Assembly (NCBI GenBank): GCA_900472785.1
Contig: UCJH01000045.1
Location: 1-64,000 of the forward strand
Origin: Hyphomicrobiales bacterium
GTDB lineage: Bacteria > Pseudomonadota > Alphaproteobacteria > Rhizobiales > Rhizobiaceae
DNA: 64,000 nucleotides
Direction: 5' to 3'
The position numbers were made by a program, and so were the translations under genes. The notes under the pieces are model-generated. The model was given only the letters and a program-made list of their open reading frames with translations, was not told where the DNA came from and searched no databases. Every line of letters starts with the position of its first letter. The first letter of the stretch is position 1. Positions 32,000 to 40,660 of the stretch are shown in pieces.

Positions 32000-32549
32000 C
32001 AGCCAGTCCCGCAAAACCCGGCCGCCTCCCAAAAAAACATCATCCCCGTTTTCCCCGCCTGCGTCACCTATGCCTACAATGGCCTCGTCCTGCCATCGGA
32101 TACACCGGATGAGCGTTGCCGGCGAGGCGGGACCGGTGCCTTGGGGGATGGCGGAACGCCCGTTTGAGACCGGGGGCTGCGTGAAAGGTGGTTCTCCCCC
32201 GGACATTTGGATGGTCCGGGCGTGCCGGGCGTGCTCCGCCGTCGAAGGACGGTCCTGGCCACAAGCCCCGCCTTATTGGAAGGCCTGGCGGGTAAGAGGT
32301 CGGGCCGAGGCATCGGAGGCTTGCGTTCCAAAAGAACGGAAGCGCAGAAGAACCTGAGAAGCGCGGCAAAAGACACCGAAACGGGGCACGGCGCGTGTCA
32401 CCTTACTTCCTCTACCTGAGGCACCCGTCGTGCCCCGGCCGAATGCAGCCGTGTTTTCTCGAAAGCCGGCATCCTGCGAAATGTCACAACACGGGCGAAT
32501 GCGCCGCGTGAACGCGAAATTGTGCCCATGAAAAGAAGAGGAGAACGCC
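32000..32549. other. Gene-poor, hairpin-rich stretch
   Basis: About 550 bp with no credible coding sequence: short open frames exist on both strands but lack ribosome sites and family signatures. From about 32109 to 32405 it is dense in short perfect stems: CCGGAC/GTCCGG (loop ATTTGGATG), CCGTC/GACGG and CGTTC/GAACG. It may be a dispersed element or a structured RNA. Confidence 0.4.
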
Positions 32550-33044
32550 ATGCCGGTCCGTGCATCCGAAAAATCGCCGCTCGAGCCCGCACTTTTCGAA
32601 GCGCTGTGCCGTGCTGCCGCAACGCGGATGGAGGTGCCGTCCTTCTGCCGCCTGCGCCGCTGCCGCCGCGGCGCATTTTGTGACGGAAAACTCGAACCCC
32701 GCGCAATCCCGCGGTGTTTTCACAGGTCGCGAGATGTTCATGTGCTCCTGCCGGCGTGCATGGCCCGGGCGGACGACCTCTGGTTCGGTGAATTCCTCCT
32801 CGAATGGATCCTTTGCCACGAGGATTATTTCGATCTGATCCGCCCGCCGGAGGCCGTCCGCAGCCTGCTTTCCCTTGACGAACATTGGCCGGTCTTCGAT
32901 CATGACCCCGACGAGGCTTGCATACCGGCGGGCGGAGACGCAATCATGACGCGCGCAGTAAAGACGATCGTCGCCCACGCTGATTCGATCGCGGCCATCC
33001 GCAGCGAACGGGAGGCCTTGCGTTCAGGTATGAAGGGAGACTGA
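32550..33044 (+). CDS. Unknown protein with a cysteine/arginine cluster
   Basis: 164 residues, not recognised. AAGAGGAG lies about seven bases before the ATG, and the stop is one base before the next gene's ATG, so it is very likely translated and coupled. The N-terminal third has CRLRRCRRGAFCDG and RCFHRS, a possible metal-binding cluster. The middle is Trp/acid-rich (FGEFLLEWILCHEDYFDL). No signal peptide or membrane helix. It forms an apparent operon with the DUF1428 and YjbQ genes. Confidence 0.65.
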   Translation: MPVRASEKSPLEPALFEALCRAAATRMEVPSFCRLRRCRRGAFCDGKLEPRAIPRCFHRSRDVHVLLPACMARADDLWFGEFLLEWILCHEDYFDLIRPPEAVRSLLSLDEHWPVFDHDPDEACIPAGGDAIMTRAVKTIVAHADSIAAIRSEREALRSGMKGD

Positions 33045-33045
33045 C

Positions 33046-33399
33046 ATGACCTATGTCGATGGATTTGTTCTGGCCGTACCGAAAGCCAATATCGAAGCCT
33101 ACAAGCGCATGGCCCGCATGGCCGGGGATGTCTGGAAGGAACATGGCGCCCTTTCCTATGTCGAGTGCGTGGCCGACGACGTGCCCTATGGCGAACTGAC
33201 TTCTTTTCCGCGCGCCGTTCAGGCCAAGGAGGACGAGGTCGTCATCTTTTCCTGGATCACCTACGCCTCGCGCGCCGAGCGTGATGCCATCAATGCCAAG
33301 GTCATGGCCGATCCGCGTCTTTCGCCGGAAAACGGGGACATGCCGTTTGATGGAAAGCGGATGATCTATGGCGGCTTTGAAAGCTTCCTCGAACTCTGA
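33046..33399 (+). CDS. DUF1428 family protein
   Basis: 117 residues with the family signature MTYVDGFVLAVPKANIEAYKRMA, GALSYVECVADDVPYGELTSFPRAV and PFDGKRMIYGGFESFLEL. The fold is a dimeric ferredoxin-like barrel as in ABM-type proteins; no enzymatic activity is established. It starts one base after the preceding stop codon. Confidence 0.9.
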   Translation: MTYVDGFVLAVPKANIEAYKRMARMAGDVWKEHGALSYVECVADDVPYGELTSFPRAVQAKEDEVVIFSWITYASRAERDAINAKVMADPRLSPENGDMPFDGKRMIYGGFESFLEL

Positions 33400-33442
33400 C
33401 TCCACAGGCCGCATCGACCGGCCGTTCGTGACGGGACACATC

Positions 33443-33865
33443 ATGCCGCAGACGATTCTGACCGTGGAAACCGATGGCCCCGGTCTCTACGAGATCACCG
33501 CGCAGGCCGCTTCGTTTCTGCGCAAGGCTGCGGTCGGGCAGGGCCTGCTGACGGTTTTCGTGCGGCACACTTCCTGTTCGCTGCTGATCCAGGAAAATGC
33601 CGATCCGGATGTCCGGCGCGATCTCGACGCCTTCTTCGAGCGGCTGGTGCCGCCGTCCGACGATCCGTCGATGCGCTGGATCATCCACACGGCCGAAGGG
33701 CCAGACGATATGCCGGCGCACATCAAGGCGGCGCTGACGTCCGTCTCCATCGGCATCCCGGTGACGGCGGGGCGGCTGGCGCTCGGCACGTGGCAGGGGA
33801 TCTACCTGTTCGAGCATCGCCACCAACCGCATCGCCGCGAAATCGTCCTGCATCTGTCCGCCTGA
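33443..33865 (+). CDS. YjbQ/UPF0047 family protein (secondary thiamine-phosphate synthase enzyme)
   Basis: 140 residues. Signature: EITAQAASFLRKAAVGQGLLTVFVRHTSCSLLIQENADPDVRRDL, with the conserved HTSC and ENADP, then a C-terminal GTWQGIYLFEHRH containing the last conserved histidine. Family members can weakly replace thiamine-phosphate synthase in vivo, but the real role is unresolved. The start MPQTILTVETDG at 33443 is chosen. It follows the DUF1428 gene after 43 bp. Confidence 0.9.
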   Translation: MPQTILTVETDGPGLYEITAQAASFLRKAAVGQGLLTVFVRHTSCSLLIQENADPDVRRDLDAFFERLVPPSDDPSMRWIIHTAEGPDDMPAHIKAALTSVSIGIPVTAGRLALGTWQGIYLFEHRHQPHRREIVLHLSA

Positions 33866-34047
33866 CACGTTGTGCCAGGGCCTTTTTCTTTCGGCTGGAC
33901 AAGCCGATCGGGCCGGTGCAGGTTTGGAAAAGCGCGATGGTGCCGGAAAAATGTAGCGCGCCTTTTTCGGAACAGGATCAGCGCTTTGGCGTTATTGTCC
34001 GCCGGCTCCGTTCGGCGTCCCACCAACCGCCTGGGGAGGCATTATCC

Positions 34048-34452
34048 GTGACAGATGCACAAACGATCGCCAGCCGTTTCATGCAGGCGCTGAACGAGCG
34101 CGATTTCGATACGATCGGGATGTTTCTTGACGAGGACGTAACGCTCGATTCGATGACCGGCCAGCGCACCATCGGCGCAGGACCCTTGCGCACCGCGGTC
34201 ATGAGCTATCTGCGTCACTTCGACGAGACGTTTGGAGATATCGTTCTGATGCACGACGCCTTCGGCCAGAGGGTGGCCGTCGATGTGACCGCCCGCGGCA
34301 CATACCGGGAAAGCATGGCGGGCTTTCCCGCCGCCAGCAACCAGAGCTATTCCATCCCGAGCATCTTCGTCTTCGAGTTCGAGGATGGTTCGGTGACGCG
34401 GCTGAGCCACTATCGAAATTTCCGGGTTTTCGAGCAGATGCTGTCGCGCTGA
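34048..34452 (+). CDS. SnoaL/NTF2-like family protein
   Basis: 134 residues with the cone-shaped NTF2 fold pattern: TDAQTIASRFMQALNERDFDTIGMFLDEDVTLD at the start, then a strand-rich half ending FVFEFEDGSVTRLSHYRNF. Such proteins serve as ketosteroid-isomerase-like or limonene-epoxide-hydrolase-like enzymes, or as binding domains. A GTG start at 34048 with GGGGAGG about ten bases before is chosen; no ATG is available in frame until much further in. The specific function is not inferable. Confidence 0.7.
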   Translation: MTDAQTIASRFMQALNERDFDTIGMFLDEDVTLDSMTGQRTIGAGPLRTAVMSYLRHFDETFGDIVLMHDAFGQRVAVDVTARGTYRESMAGFPAASNQSYSIPSIFVFEFEDGSVTRLSHYRNFRVFEQMLSR

Positions 34453-34621
34453 GCGCCCTCGTCGATTTCCCTCCCGGCCCTGAACGTCGGATGAACAGGC
34501 AGTTCCGATTCCGTTCAGCCAGGCGCCTCTATCTTCATATCAATCGCTCGGGAAGGACCCGCAAGCTGATTGCCGGCGCCGAAAGGCCCGGCCATTTGGC
34601 CCTCGTAATGGAGAAACGACC

Positions 34622-35020
34622 ATGAGACAGACTTTCGTAAAACTGGCGGCAATTGCCTTCATCGGGCTTTCCGGCATCGGCGCGACTGCCGCCACCGCAT
34701 CGGCTGATACGCTGAGCTTCGGCATTCATTCGGACGGTATCGTTGACGTCCAGTATCGCGACCGCGATCGCGACGGATACCGTGACGAGCGTGATTGGGG
34801 CCGCAACCGCCATCACCGCCCCGGCTGGGGCCATGGCGAACGGCGCCGCGGCCGTTGCGACCCTTGGCTTGCACAGGAAAAGGCGCGTGATTTCGGCCTG
34901 CGCCGGGCGCGTGTCGTCGATGTCAGCCCACGCCGCGTTGTCGTCGAAGGCCGCCGCCACGGCGATTATCGCACCGTCGTGTTCGCCAACGCACGCGGTT
35001 GCCCGATCATCGGCCGCTGA
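34622..35020 (+). CDS. Secreted Arg/Asp-rich protein of unknown function
   Basis: 132 residues with a signal peptide (to about ASA-DTLS, residue 29). The mature part has a charged repeat-like stretch (YRDRDRDGYRDERDWGRNRHH) and a basic segment with two cysteines (RGRCDPW and RGCPII). Small envelope proteins of this kind are common in rhizobia; none has a firm role. GGAG lies upstream of the ATG. A terminator follows 90 bp downstream. Confidence 0.7.
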   Translation: MRQTFVKLAAIAFIGLSGIGATAATASADTLSFGIHSDGIVDVQYRDRDRDGYRDERDWGRNRHHRPGWGHGERRRGRCDPWLAQEKARDFGLRRARVVDVSPRRVVVEGRRHGDYRTVVFANARGCPIIGR

Positions 35021-35109
35021 GTGTCCGACCGTCCGGTGACCGGTACGATATGATCGATCGCTGAACCAGCATCCTTTCCGCCTTGTCTCCCCCGGCCGGC
35101 GGAAAGCAT

Positions 35110-35141
35110 AACCCCTCGTGGTCCGCCGCGAGGGGTTTTTT
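35110..35141 (+). terminator. Rho-independent terminator
   Basis: Stem AACCCCTCG / CGAGGGGTT with a 10-base loop, followed by a T-run. It ends the Arg/Asp-rich protein transcript. Confidence 0.85.
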
Positions 35142-35170
35142 CGTGCGCGCATGAAGCGTCCTCCTGACAT

Positions 35171-35210
35171 GAAAAAAGCCCGCCCACGGTTATCCCGGGG
35201 CGGGCCTTTT
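35171..35210 (-). terminator. Terminator of the SIMPL gene (bidirectional)
   Basis: Core stem GCCCGCC / GGCGGGC with A-rich and T-rich tails on both sides, 22 bp beyond the SIMPL stop codon on the minus strand. Confidence 0.75.
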
Positions 35211-35231
35211 TGGTCGGGTTGACCTGCCGAT

Positions 35232-35975
35232 TTAAGGTTTGATCGCGAAGGTGACGCTGACCGAAACCGTATAGCTGTTTTCGCCATTGGCGATCGGCAC
35301 GGCCTCGGCGCCGGCATCCTTGGCCATGCTGCGCATCATCGGCATCGGCTCGGGACGACCCGCGTTTTCGGAGATTTCGATAACGCGACCGATCTCGACG
35401 CCGGCCGCTTCCGCCAGCACCTTGGCCTTGGCGATCGCATCGGCGACGGCCGCCTTGCGCGCTTCGGTGATCACCGCGTCCGGCTTGTCATTGGTAAACT
35501 GAATGCTGCCGCCTTGGTTGACCCCGAGCGTCACCGCGCTGTCGATGATCTCGCCGAGCTTGGCAAGGTCGCGGACGCGGATGGTCAGCGAGTTCGCCAC
35601 CTGGTAGCCGGTTAGCTCCGGCTGGCGGTTGCCGCCGTCGCTGTTGTCCGGATAGACATATTGCGGATTGATCGCAAAGCCGGACGTCTGCAGATCGCGA
35701 TCCGCGATACCGGCGGTTTTCAGCGCCGCGAGAACGTCGCTCATTGCCTTGTTGTTGGCGCTGAGCGCCTCGCGCGCTGTCTTTGCATCCTTGACGACGC
35801 TGAAAGACAGGATCGCCATGTCCGGCGCGGTTGCCGAATGTCCCTCGCCGGAAACGACGATCACCGGTTCGCGCGGACCGGTCTCAGCCGCAAGCGCCTG
35901 CGTGCCGGCAAAACCGGCCAGCGCGGCGGCAAAGACGACGCCTGTGAGAAGGCGAGGAAAACGTGTGGCATTCAT
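35232..35975 (-). CDS. SIMPL (DUF541) domain protein
   Basis: 247 residues with a signal peptide (cut near ALA-AETG, residue 30). The SIMPL domain is visible as [61 protein letters not shown] and the C-terminal [11 protein letters not shown]. Periplasmic SIMPL proteins such as E. coli YggE lower oxidative stress in an unclear manner. It is transcribed towards the paired terminators, away from the tRNA. Confidence 0.9.
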   Translation of the reverse strand: MNATRFPRLLTGVVFAAALAGFAGTQALAAETGPREPVIVVSGEGHSATAPDMAILSFSVVKDAKTAREALSANNKAMSDVLAALKTAGIADRDLQTSGFAINPQYVYPDNSDGGNRQPELTGYQVANSLTIRVRDLAKLGEIIDSAVTLGVNQGGSIQFTNDKPDAVITEARKAAVADAIAKAKVLAEAAGVEIGRVIEISENAGRPEPMPMMRSMAKDAGAEAVPIANGENSYTVSVSVTFAIKP

Positions 35976-36131
35976 GATGGTGGTTCTCTCCGGTTGTTCT
36001 TGTCCCTGTCATCTTCTTGGCTTTTGATTGTGTAGGGATTGCGGCGATGTCTTGTGGGGAAAACCGTTTTCGTTTAGACGAGGGCACCGCAGCCAGCCAT
36101 TGGGCTGCGGTCTGCCGGTCCTGTCCGGTAC

Positions 36132-36207
36132 GGGCCTGTAGCTCAATGGTTAGAGCCGGCGGCTCATAACCGCTTGGTTGGGGGTTCGAGTCCCTCCGGG
36201 CCCACCA
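36132..36207 (+). tRNA. tRNA with anticodon CAT, probably tRNA-Ile2 (lysidine type)
   Basis: 76 nt including encoded CCA. Acceptor 7 bp GGGCCTG with CGGGCCC, D-stem GCTC/GAGC, anticodon stem GGCGG/CCGCT with loop CTCATAA (anticodon CAT), variable TGGTT, T-arm with loop TTCGAGT. The anticodon arm resembles that of bacterial tRNA-Ile(CAU), whose C34 is modified to lysidine to read AUA, rather than elongator tRNA-Met. A Met identity is the alternative. Confidence 0.85.
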
Positions 36208-36548
36208 TTTCTGTTTTCGCACGTTGTTTTTATTCCCTTTGTTCTGCCCCTTCACCGGGAACAATGTCAGTCGGTTGACGGACCTGATTTGGGCTGGGTG
36301 CTATGCTGGGTGAGACATTGTCTGGATTTCCTTCGAACCCCTTCGGTTGTCTCGCTAGCGATCCCAGCCGGAAGAACCTGAAATCGTTGGGAGAAAGGCG
36401 AAATGTCCCGGAATGGCACGCGCCTGTTGCGCTTCTGACCCGAAACGGGACAGGCCCGAAAGGCGGTTAACCTCCGCTTGCAATCGGCTTTGCAAATATT
36501 GCGACATGATCTCAATCTGAGGCAAATCCAGTCCAACAGGAGGCTTTC
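36208..36548 (+). other. Intergenic region after the tRNA
   Basis: 341 bp without a gene. TGTCCCG (36404-36410) and CGGGACA (36446-36452) form a perfect 7-bp stem enclosing a GC-rich hairpin. TTGACG at 36275 and CTATGC at 36301 are spaced too far for a promoter. It may carry the leader of the 72-residue gene or a small RNA, but nothing is firm. Confidence 0.35.
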
Positions 36549-36767
36549 ATGTCCCAGACCGCTACAACCCGTTTCGATGACGTCGAGGCCCTTGCCGGTG
36601 CGCTCTTCTCCTGGTGCGCCGAACGGAGCATTCGCCTGCGCAGCCAGGAAGGCGTGAGCGCCGCCGGCGCCGTCATCGACCTTTTTCTCTCCGGCCACCA
36701 GACGCAGGACGACCTGCTGGCTGCGCTGAACCTGCGCGATGGCGGCGAAATCGTCTTCGTGTCGTAG
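36549..36767 (+). CDS. Small conserved protein of unknown function
   Basis: 72 residues, acidic and helical (RFDDVEALAGALFSWCAERSIRLRSQEGVSAAGAVIDLF), ending GGEIVFVS. It has no recognised domain, signal or membrane segment. AGGAGG lies about seven bases before the ATG, so translation is likely. It is convergent with the dehydrogenase gene 8 bp away. Confidence 0.65.
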   Translation: MSQTATTRFDDVEALAGALFSWCAERSIRLRSQEGVSAAGAVIDLFLSGHQTQDDLLAALNLRDGGEIVFVS

Positions 36768-36775
36768 GCCGGCCG

Positions 36776-37681
36776 TCAGAGTTCGGCCGGAAACCCCGGC
36801 GCTCGCAGGTCGGTGCCGACCGAATCCTCGAGCAGCTTGACGACCTTTGACGACCAGGCATCGCCGCCATAGGCGGAGCGGGCGCGGATGAAGGTCTGCA
36901 GCGCATGCGAGGCAAGATCGAGCGGCACGCCGAACTGTTTGCCGAAGCCGAGCGCGAAGCCCAGGTCCTTCACCGCAAGATCCATCGTGAAGTTGATGTT
37001 GTAGCTGCCGTTGAGGATGACCTGGCCCTCCGTCTCATGGACGAAACTGTTGCCGGAACTGGCCTTGATGATGTTGAAGGCATCGGTGAGATCGATGCCG
37101 CCCTGCTTGGCGAGCATCAGCGCTTCGCCAGTGGCGATAAGATGGATGAAGGCGAGCATGTTGGTGATCACCTTGATCACCGCCGCCTTGCCGAGCGGCC
37201 CCGCATGAAAGATTTCGCCGCCCATCGCCTCAAGCGCCGGCCGGTGCGCGTCGAACAGGTCGCGGTCGCCGCCGGCAATCACCGTGATCTCGCCGGAGGC
37301 CGCCTTGTGCACCCCGCCGGTGACCGGCGCCTCCAGCATTCGAACACCCTTTTCAGCGGCGATCGCCGCCAGCCGCTCGATGTCTGCCTTGTCGAGCGTG
37401 CTCATCTCGATCCATGTGCCGCCGGGTTTCATACCGGCAAGGATGCCGTTTGCGCCGGATAAAACCTTTTCCGAGATTGCCGGGGAGGGCAGGCAGGTGA
37501 TGACGGCATCGACATCCGCCGCGAGGGCCGCGGGCGTATCCACCCAGCCGGCACCCGAAGCGACAAGAGTCTCCGCCTTGTTGCGATCGACGTCGTTGAC
37601 GGTCAGAGCGAACCCGGCCCGCAGCAGGCTGCCGGCGAGATTTGCGCCGAGATGTCCCAGTCCGATAAAGCCGTAGCGCAT
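36776..37681 (-). CDS. NAD(P)-dependent beta-hydroxyacid dehydrogenase (HIBADH/GlxR type)
   Basis: 301 residues. The N-terminal Rossmann motif GFIGLGHLGANLAGSLLRAG is followed by the substrate-binding signature EAPVTGGVHKAASGEITVIAGG and the catalytic Lys in GPLGKAAVIKVITNMLAF. Family members reduce tartronate semialdehyde or oxidise 3-hydroxyisobutyrate and similar acids. The start at 37681 (MRYGFIGLG) is chosen; ten extra codons upstream lack similarity. It is the last gene of the LysR/ALDH/dehydratase/GMC cluster on the minus strand, 82 bp after the GMC gene's stop. Confidence 0.88.
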   Translation of the reverse strand: MRYGFIGLGHLGANLAGSLLRAGFALTVNDVDRNKAETLVASGAGWVDTPAALAADVDAVITCLPSPAISEKVLSGANGILAGMKPGGTWIEMSTLDKADIERLAAIAAEKGVRMLEAPVTGGVHKAASGEITVIAGGDRDLFDAHRPALEAMGGEIFHAGPLGKAAVIKVITNMLAFIHLIATGEALMLAKQGGIDLTDAFNIIKASSGNSFVHETEGQVILNGSYNINFTMDLAVKDLGFALGFGKQFGVPLDLASHALQTFIRARSAYGGDAWSSKVVKLLEDSVGTDLRAPGFPAEL

Positions 37682-37763
37682 ATCCGTCCTCCCGTTTTTG
37701 CTTGACGGCAATCATTCGCCGTTTTGGCATCGTAGCGTTTGATCGACCCGAAATGCGAGCGAT

Positions 37764-39377
37764 CTAGGCGGCGTCCTCCAAAATCATCGCCGCACCCTTT
37801 TCCGCCACCATCATTGTCGGCGCATTGATGTTGCCGGCCGTGACATTCGGAAAGATCGAGGCATCGACGATGCGCAGGCCCGCCACGCCATGGACGCGTA
37901 GGCGGCGATCGACCACCGATGTCGCGGCATCCGGTCCCATCATGGCCGTGCCGCAGAGATGATAGATCGAGCCGCTGTTTTCACGGAAATAGTCGAGCAA
38001 TGCCGCATCGCTCTCCACGGAGGGCGACGGCGAAATTTCGGCGGTGGTGACGGCAGCAAGGGCCGGCGCGCCGGCGATGCGCCGCACCAGACGGCTGCCC
38101 TGGATAACCTCGTCGATGTCGCGTTCCGTGGACAGATAATTCGGCCGGATCAGCGGCGCTGCCGTCGGGTCTTTCGAGGCGATCGTCACATGGCCGCGGC
38201 TCGTAGGGCGGCAGGAATTGAAGGCGATCAGGAAGCCCGGATAGGGCTCCGGCATCAGCCCGGCCTTCGGACTGTTGGGGATGCGGTAGGAGAGCGGGTT
38301 GAAATAGAGCTGTATGTTCGGCCGCGCTTCGCCCGGTCGGCCGCGAAAGAAGCCGCCGGCCTGGTTGACGCTCATGGCGAAGGGGCCTTTGCGGGTCAAA
38401 AGATATTGCAGCCCAAGTGCTGCCTGTCCGAAAAGGCTGGCAAAGGTGCCGTTCAACGTCGGCCGGTTGGCGCGGTAATAGAAGCTGGCGCAGAGGTGAT
38501 CCTGCAGGTTGGCACCGACTGCGGGGAGGTGCCTGCGCGTCTCGATGCCGGCCGCGGACAGGGCCTCGCCATCGCCCAGACCCGACAATTGCAGGAGTTT
38601 CGGGGTATCGACCGCGCCCGTCGCAACGATCACCTCGCGGCGCGCGGAGAATGTCCTGAGCGTGCCGTTCTGGCGGACCTCGACGCCTGAGACGCGGCCG
38701 TCGGTGCCAATAACCAGCCGCTCGGCGATCGCGTTGCGCTCGATGGCGAGATTGGGCCGCTTCAAGGCAGGGCGCAGATATTCGGCGCTGGAATGGGAGC
38801 GCCGGCCGTTGCGGGTGTTGATGTCGTAGACGCCGGCACCCTCGATCGCGGCGCCGTTGAAATCCGCATTGAGCGGCAGTTGCAGTTCGCTGCAGGCGGA
38901 AAGGAAGGCGTCGGTTACCGGGTGGGTCATGCCGCGCATCGGCGTCACATGGATCGGCCCGTCGCCGCCATGCCATTCGGATGCGCCTTTCGCGTGGGTT
39001 TCCAGCTTGCGGAAGTAAGGCAGGACGTCGTCGGCGCTCCAGCCGGGGTTTCCGGCGGCCTGCCAGTCGTCGAAATCGCCCCGGGCGCCGCGCACGAACA
39101 CCATGGCGTTGATGGAGCCGGAGCCGCCCTGCACCTTGCCGCGAGGCACGTAGATCCGCCGGTTGAGAAGCTCTTTTTCCGGCTCCGTCGAATACATCCA
39201 GTTGACCGCCGGGTTGTAGTAGCTCTTGGCGTAACCGACCGGAATCTTGAACCAGAACGAATCATCCTTGCCGCCGGCCTCCAGCAGAAGCACGCTGTAG
39301 CGGCCGTTTTCGCTGAGCCTGCTGGCGAGAATGCAGCCGGCCGAGCCTGCGCCTATGATGACGAAGTCGTGGATCAT
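37764..39377 (-). CDS. GMC-family FAD-dependent oxidoreductase
   Basis: 537 residues, the size of choline dehydrogenase and related alcohol dehydrogenases. FAD-binding DFVIIGAGSAGCILASRLSE begins at residue 4, GMC signature 1 lies around RGKVQGGSGSINAMVFVRG, and the C-terminal active site has the His of SIYHLCGTAMMG and the Asn-bearing NVTAGNINAPTMMVAEK. It oxidises a primary or secondary alcohol; the substrate is unknown. The ATG at 39377 is chosen because an upstream in-frame start lies inside the neighbour. It is 19 bp after the dehydratase gene and probably cotranscribed. Confidence 0.9.
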   Translation of the reverse strand: MIHDFVIIGAGSAGCILASRLSENGRYSVLLLEAGGKDDSFWFKIPVGYAKSYYNPAVNWMYSTEPEKELLNRRIYVPRGKVQGGSGSINAMVFVRGARGDFDDWQAAGNPGWSADDVLPYFRKLETHAKGASEWHGGDGPIHVTPMRGMTHPVTDAFLSACSELQLPLNADFNGAAIEGAGVYDINTRNGRRSHSSAEYLRPALKRPNLAIERNAIAERLVIGTDGRVSGVEVRQNGTLRTFSARREVIVATGAVDTPKLLQLSGLGDGEALSAAGIETRRHLPAVGANLQDHLCASFYYRANRPTLNGTFASLFGQAALGLQYLLTRKGPFAMSVNQAGGFFRGRPGEARPNIQLYFNPLSYRIPNSPKAGLMPEPYPGFLIAFNSCRPTSRGHVTIASKDPTAAPLIRPNYLSTERDIDEVIQGSRLVRRIAGAPALAAVTTAEISPSPSVESDAALLDYFRENSGSIYHLCGTAMMGPDAATSVVDRRLRVHGVAGLRIVDASIFPNVTAGNINAPTMMVAEKGAAMILEDAA

Positions 39378-39396
39378 GATCGGTTCCTGTTCGCCT

Positions 39397-40614
39397 TCAG
39401 CCCCTGGCCGGCGCGAAGGCTTTGACGTCGGCATGCTCGGCGGCCATCTGCAGGTGCAGGCGTTCGCCGGTATAGGGCGAGTTTGCCTCGACGACGTCGA
39501 GGTTGAGTTCGATGCCGAGGCCCGGTTCGCGCGACGGGATGAGGTAGCCATCGTCAAACTGGAGCTTGGTCTTCAGCACCTCGGCATGGAAGCCGCCGAA
39601 ATCCATGATGGCCTCGTGGATCAGGAAATTCGGCGAGGCGGCGGAAAGCTGGATGCTGGCGGCGGCACCGACCGGGCCGTTGTAGAGGTGCGGGGCGATC
39701 TGGGCGTAGAAGGCTTCCGCCATGCCGGCGATCTTCTTGGCTTCGAGGATGCCGCCGACCCGGGCGACGTTCATCTGCAGGATCGAGGCGGCACCCGTTT
39801 CCAGCACGCGCTGGAATTCGTATTTCGTCGTCAGCCGTTCGCCGGTCGAGACGGGGATCGAGGTGGCGCGGGCCACCTGCGCCATCGCTGCCTCCTGTCC
39901 CGGCGGCACCGGCTCCTCGAACCACAGCGGATCGTATTTTTCGAGCCGTTTCGCAAGCCGGATCGCCGACGCCGGGACCATCTGGCCATGGGTACCGAAC
40001 AGGATGTCGGCGCTGTCGCCGACAGCCTCGCGGATTTTGGCGCAGAAGGTTTCGCAGCGCGCCATGACGCCGAGCGACAGGTGATGGCCGGAATAGTTGG
40101 TGTAGGGACCGGCCGGATCGAACTTCAGCGCCGTAAAACCCTGCTCGACCATGCGGACGGCTTCTTCCGCGGCAAGGTCGGGATCGTTGTAGTCGTAGTC
40201 TCCGGCGGCGTTCTTCGGGTAGAGATAGGTATAGGCGCGCAGCCTGTCATGCACCGGGCCGCCGATCAGGTCGGCGACCGGCCGGCCGGCGGCCTTGCCG
40301 ATGATGTCCCAGCAGGCGATTTCGAGGCCGGAGACGATGCCGATCATCGTCGGGTCCGGGCGCTGGGTAAAGCCGCTGGAATAGGCGGCGCGCCAGAAGC
40401 GCTCGACCTGGTGCGGGTCGTGATCGACAAGATAACGCTGGAACACGTCTTCGATCAGCGGCACCAGCGCCGTCGGATGGAACGAGGTCGCATAGATCTC
40501 GCCGACACCCTCGATGCCGCAGGCCGTCTCCAGCCGCACGAAGATCCAGTACATGCCGCCGACATGCGGCGGCGGAACGGCGACGACGTGGGTCTTGAGC
40601 GAGGCGATCTTCAT
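39397..40614 (-). CDS. Mandelate racemase/muconate lactonizing enzyme family (probable sugar-acid dehydratase)
   Basis: 405-residue member of the enolase superfamily. The barrel has YTYLYPKN, KFDPAGPY, DILFGTHGQ (203-211), WFEEPVPPGQ (231-240), STGERLT and AQIAPHLYNGPV. The second and third metal ligands (Glu233/234 and Glu259) are visible. The position of the first, normally Asp, appears to be Gly207 in FGTHG, with His209 nearby. It probably dehydrates or isomerises an acid sugar made by the GMC and aldehyde dehydrogenase neighbours. Substrate is unknown. It is preceded by a mosaic repeat that separates it from the aldehyde dehydrogenase. Confidence 0.85.
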   Translation of the reverse strand: MKIASLKTHVVAVPPPHVGGMYWIFVRLETACGIEGVGEIYATSFHPTALVPLIEDVFQRYLVDHDPHQVERFWRAAYSSGFTQRPDPTMIGIVSGLEIACWDIIGKAAGRPVADLIGGPVHDRLRAYTYLYPKNAAGDYDYNDPDLAAEEAVRMVEQGFTALKFDPAGPYTNYSGHHLSLGVMARCETFCAKIREAVGDSADILFGTHGQMVPASAIRLAKRLEKYDPLWFEEPVPPGQEAAMAQVARATSIPVSTGERLTTKYEFQRVLETGAASILQMNVARVGGILEAKKIAGMAEAFYAQIAPHLYNGPVGAAASIQLSAASPNFLIHEAIMDFGGFHAEVLKTKLQFDDGYLIPSREPGLGIELNLDVVEANSPYTGERLHLQMAAEHADVKAFAPARG

Positions 40615-40660
40615 GGAGGGGTCCTTTCAAGAGCGGGGTGTGCGGCGTCTTCTTGCAAAG

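Noticed and set aside
31875-32357. A 160-codon plus-strand frame in the hairpin-rich block
   Set aside because: It starts inside one dispersed palindrome and crosses another, without a ribosome site; more likely noncoding.
36132-36207. Elongator tRNA-Met reading of the CAT anticodon tRNA
   Set aside because: The anticodon arm resembles tRNA-Ile2; kept as an alternative, not the main call.
36267-36698. A 143-codon minus-strand frame over the post-tRNA spacer
   Set aside because: It overlaps the better-supported 72-residue gene, has no ribosome site and no similarity.
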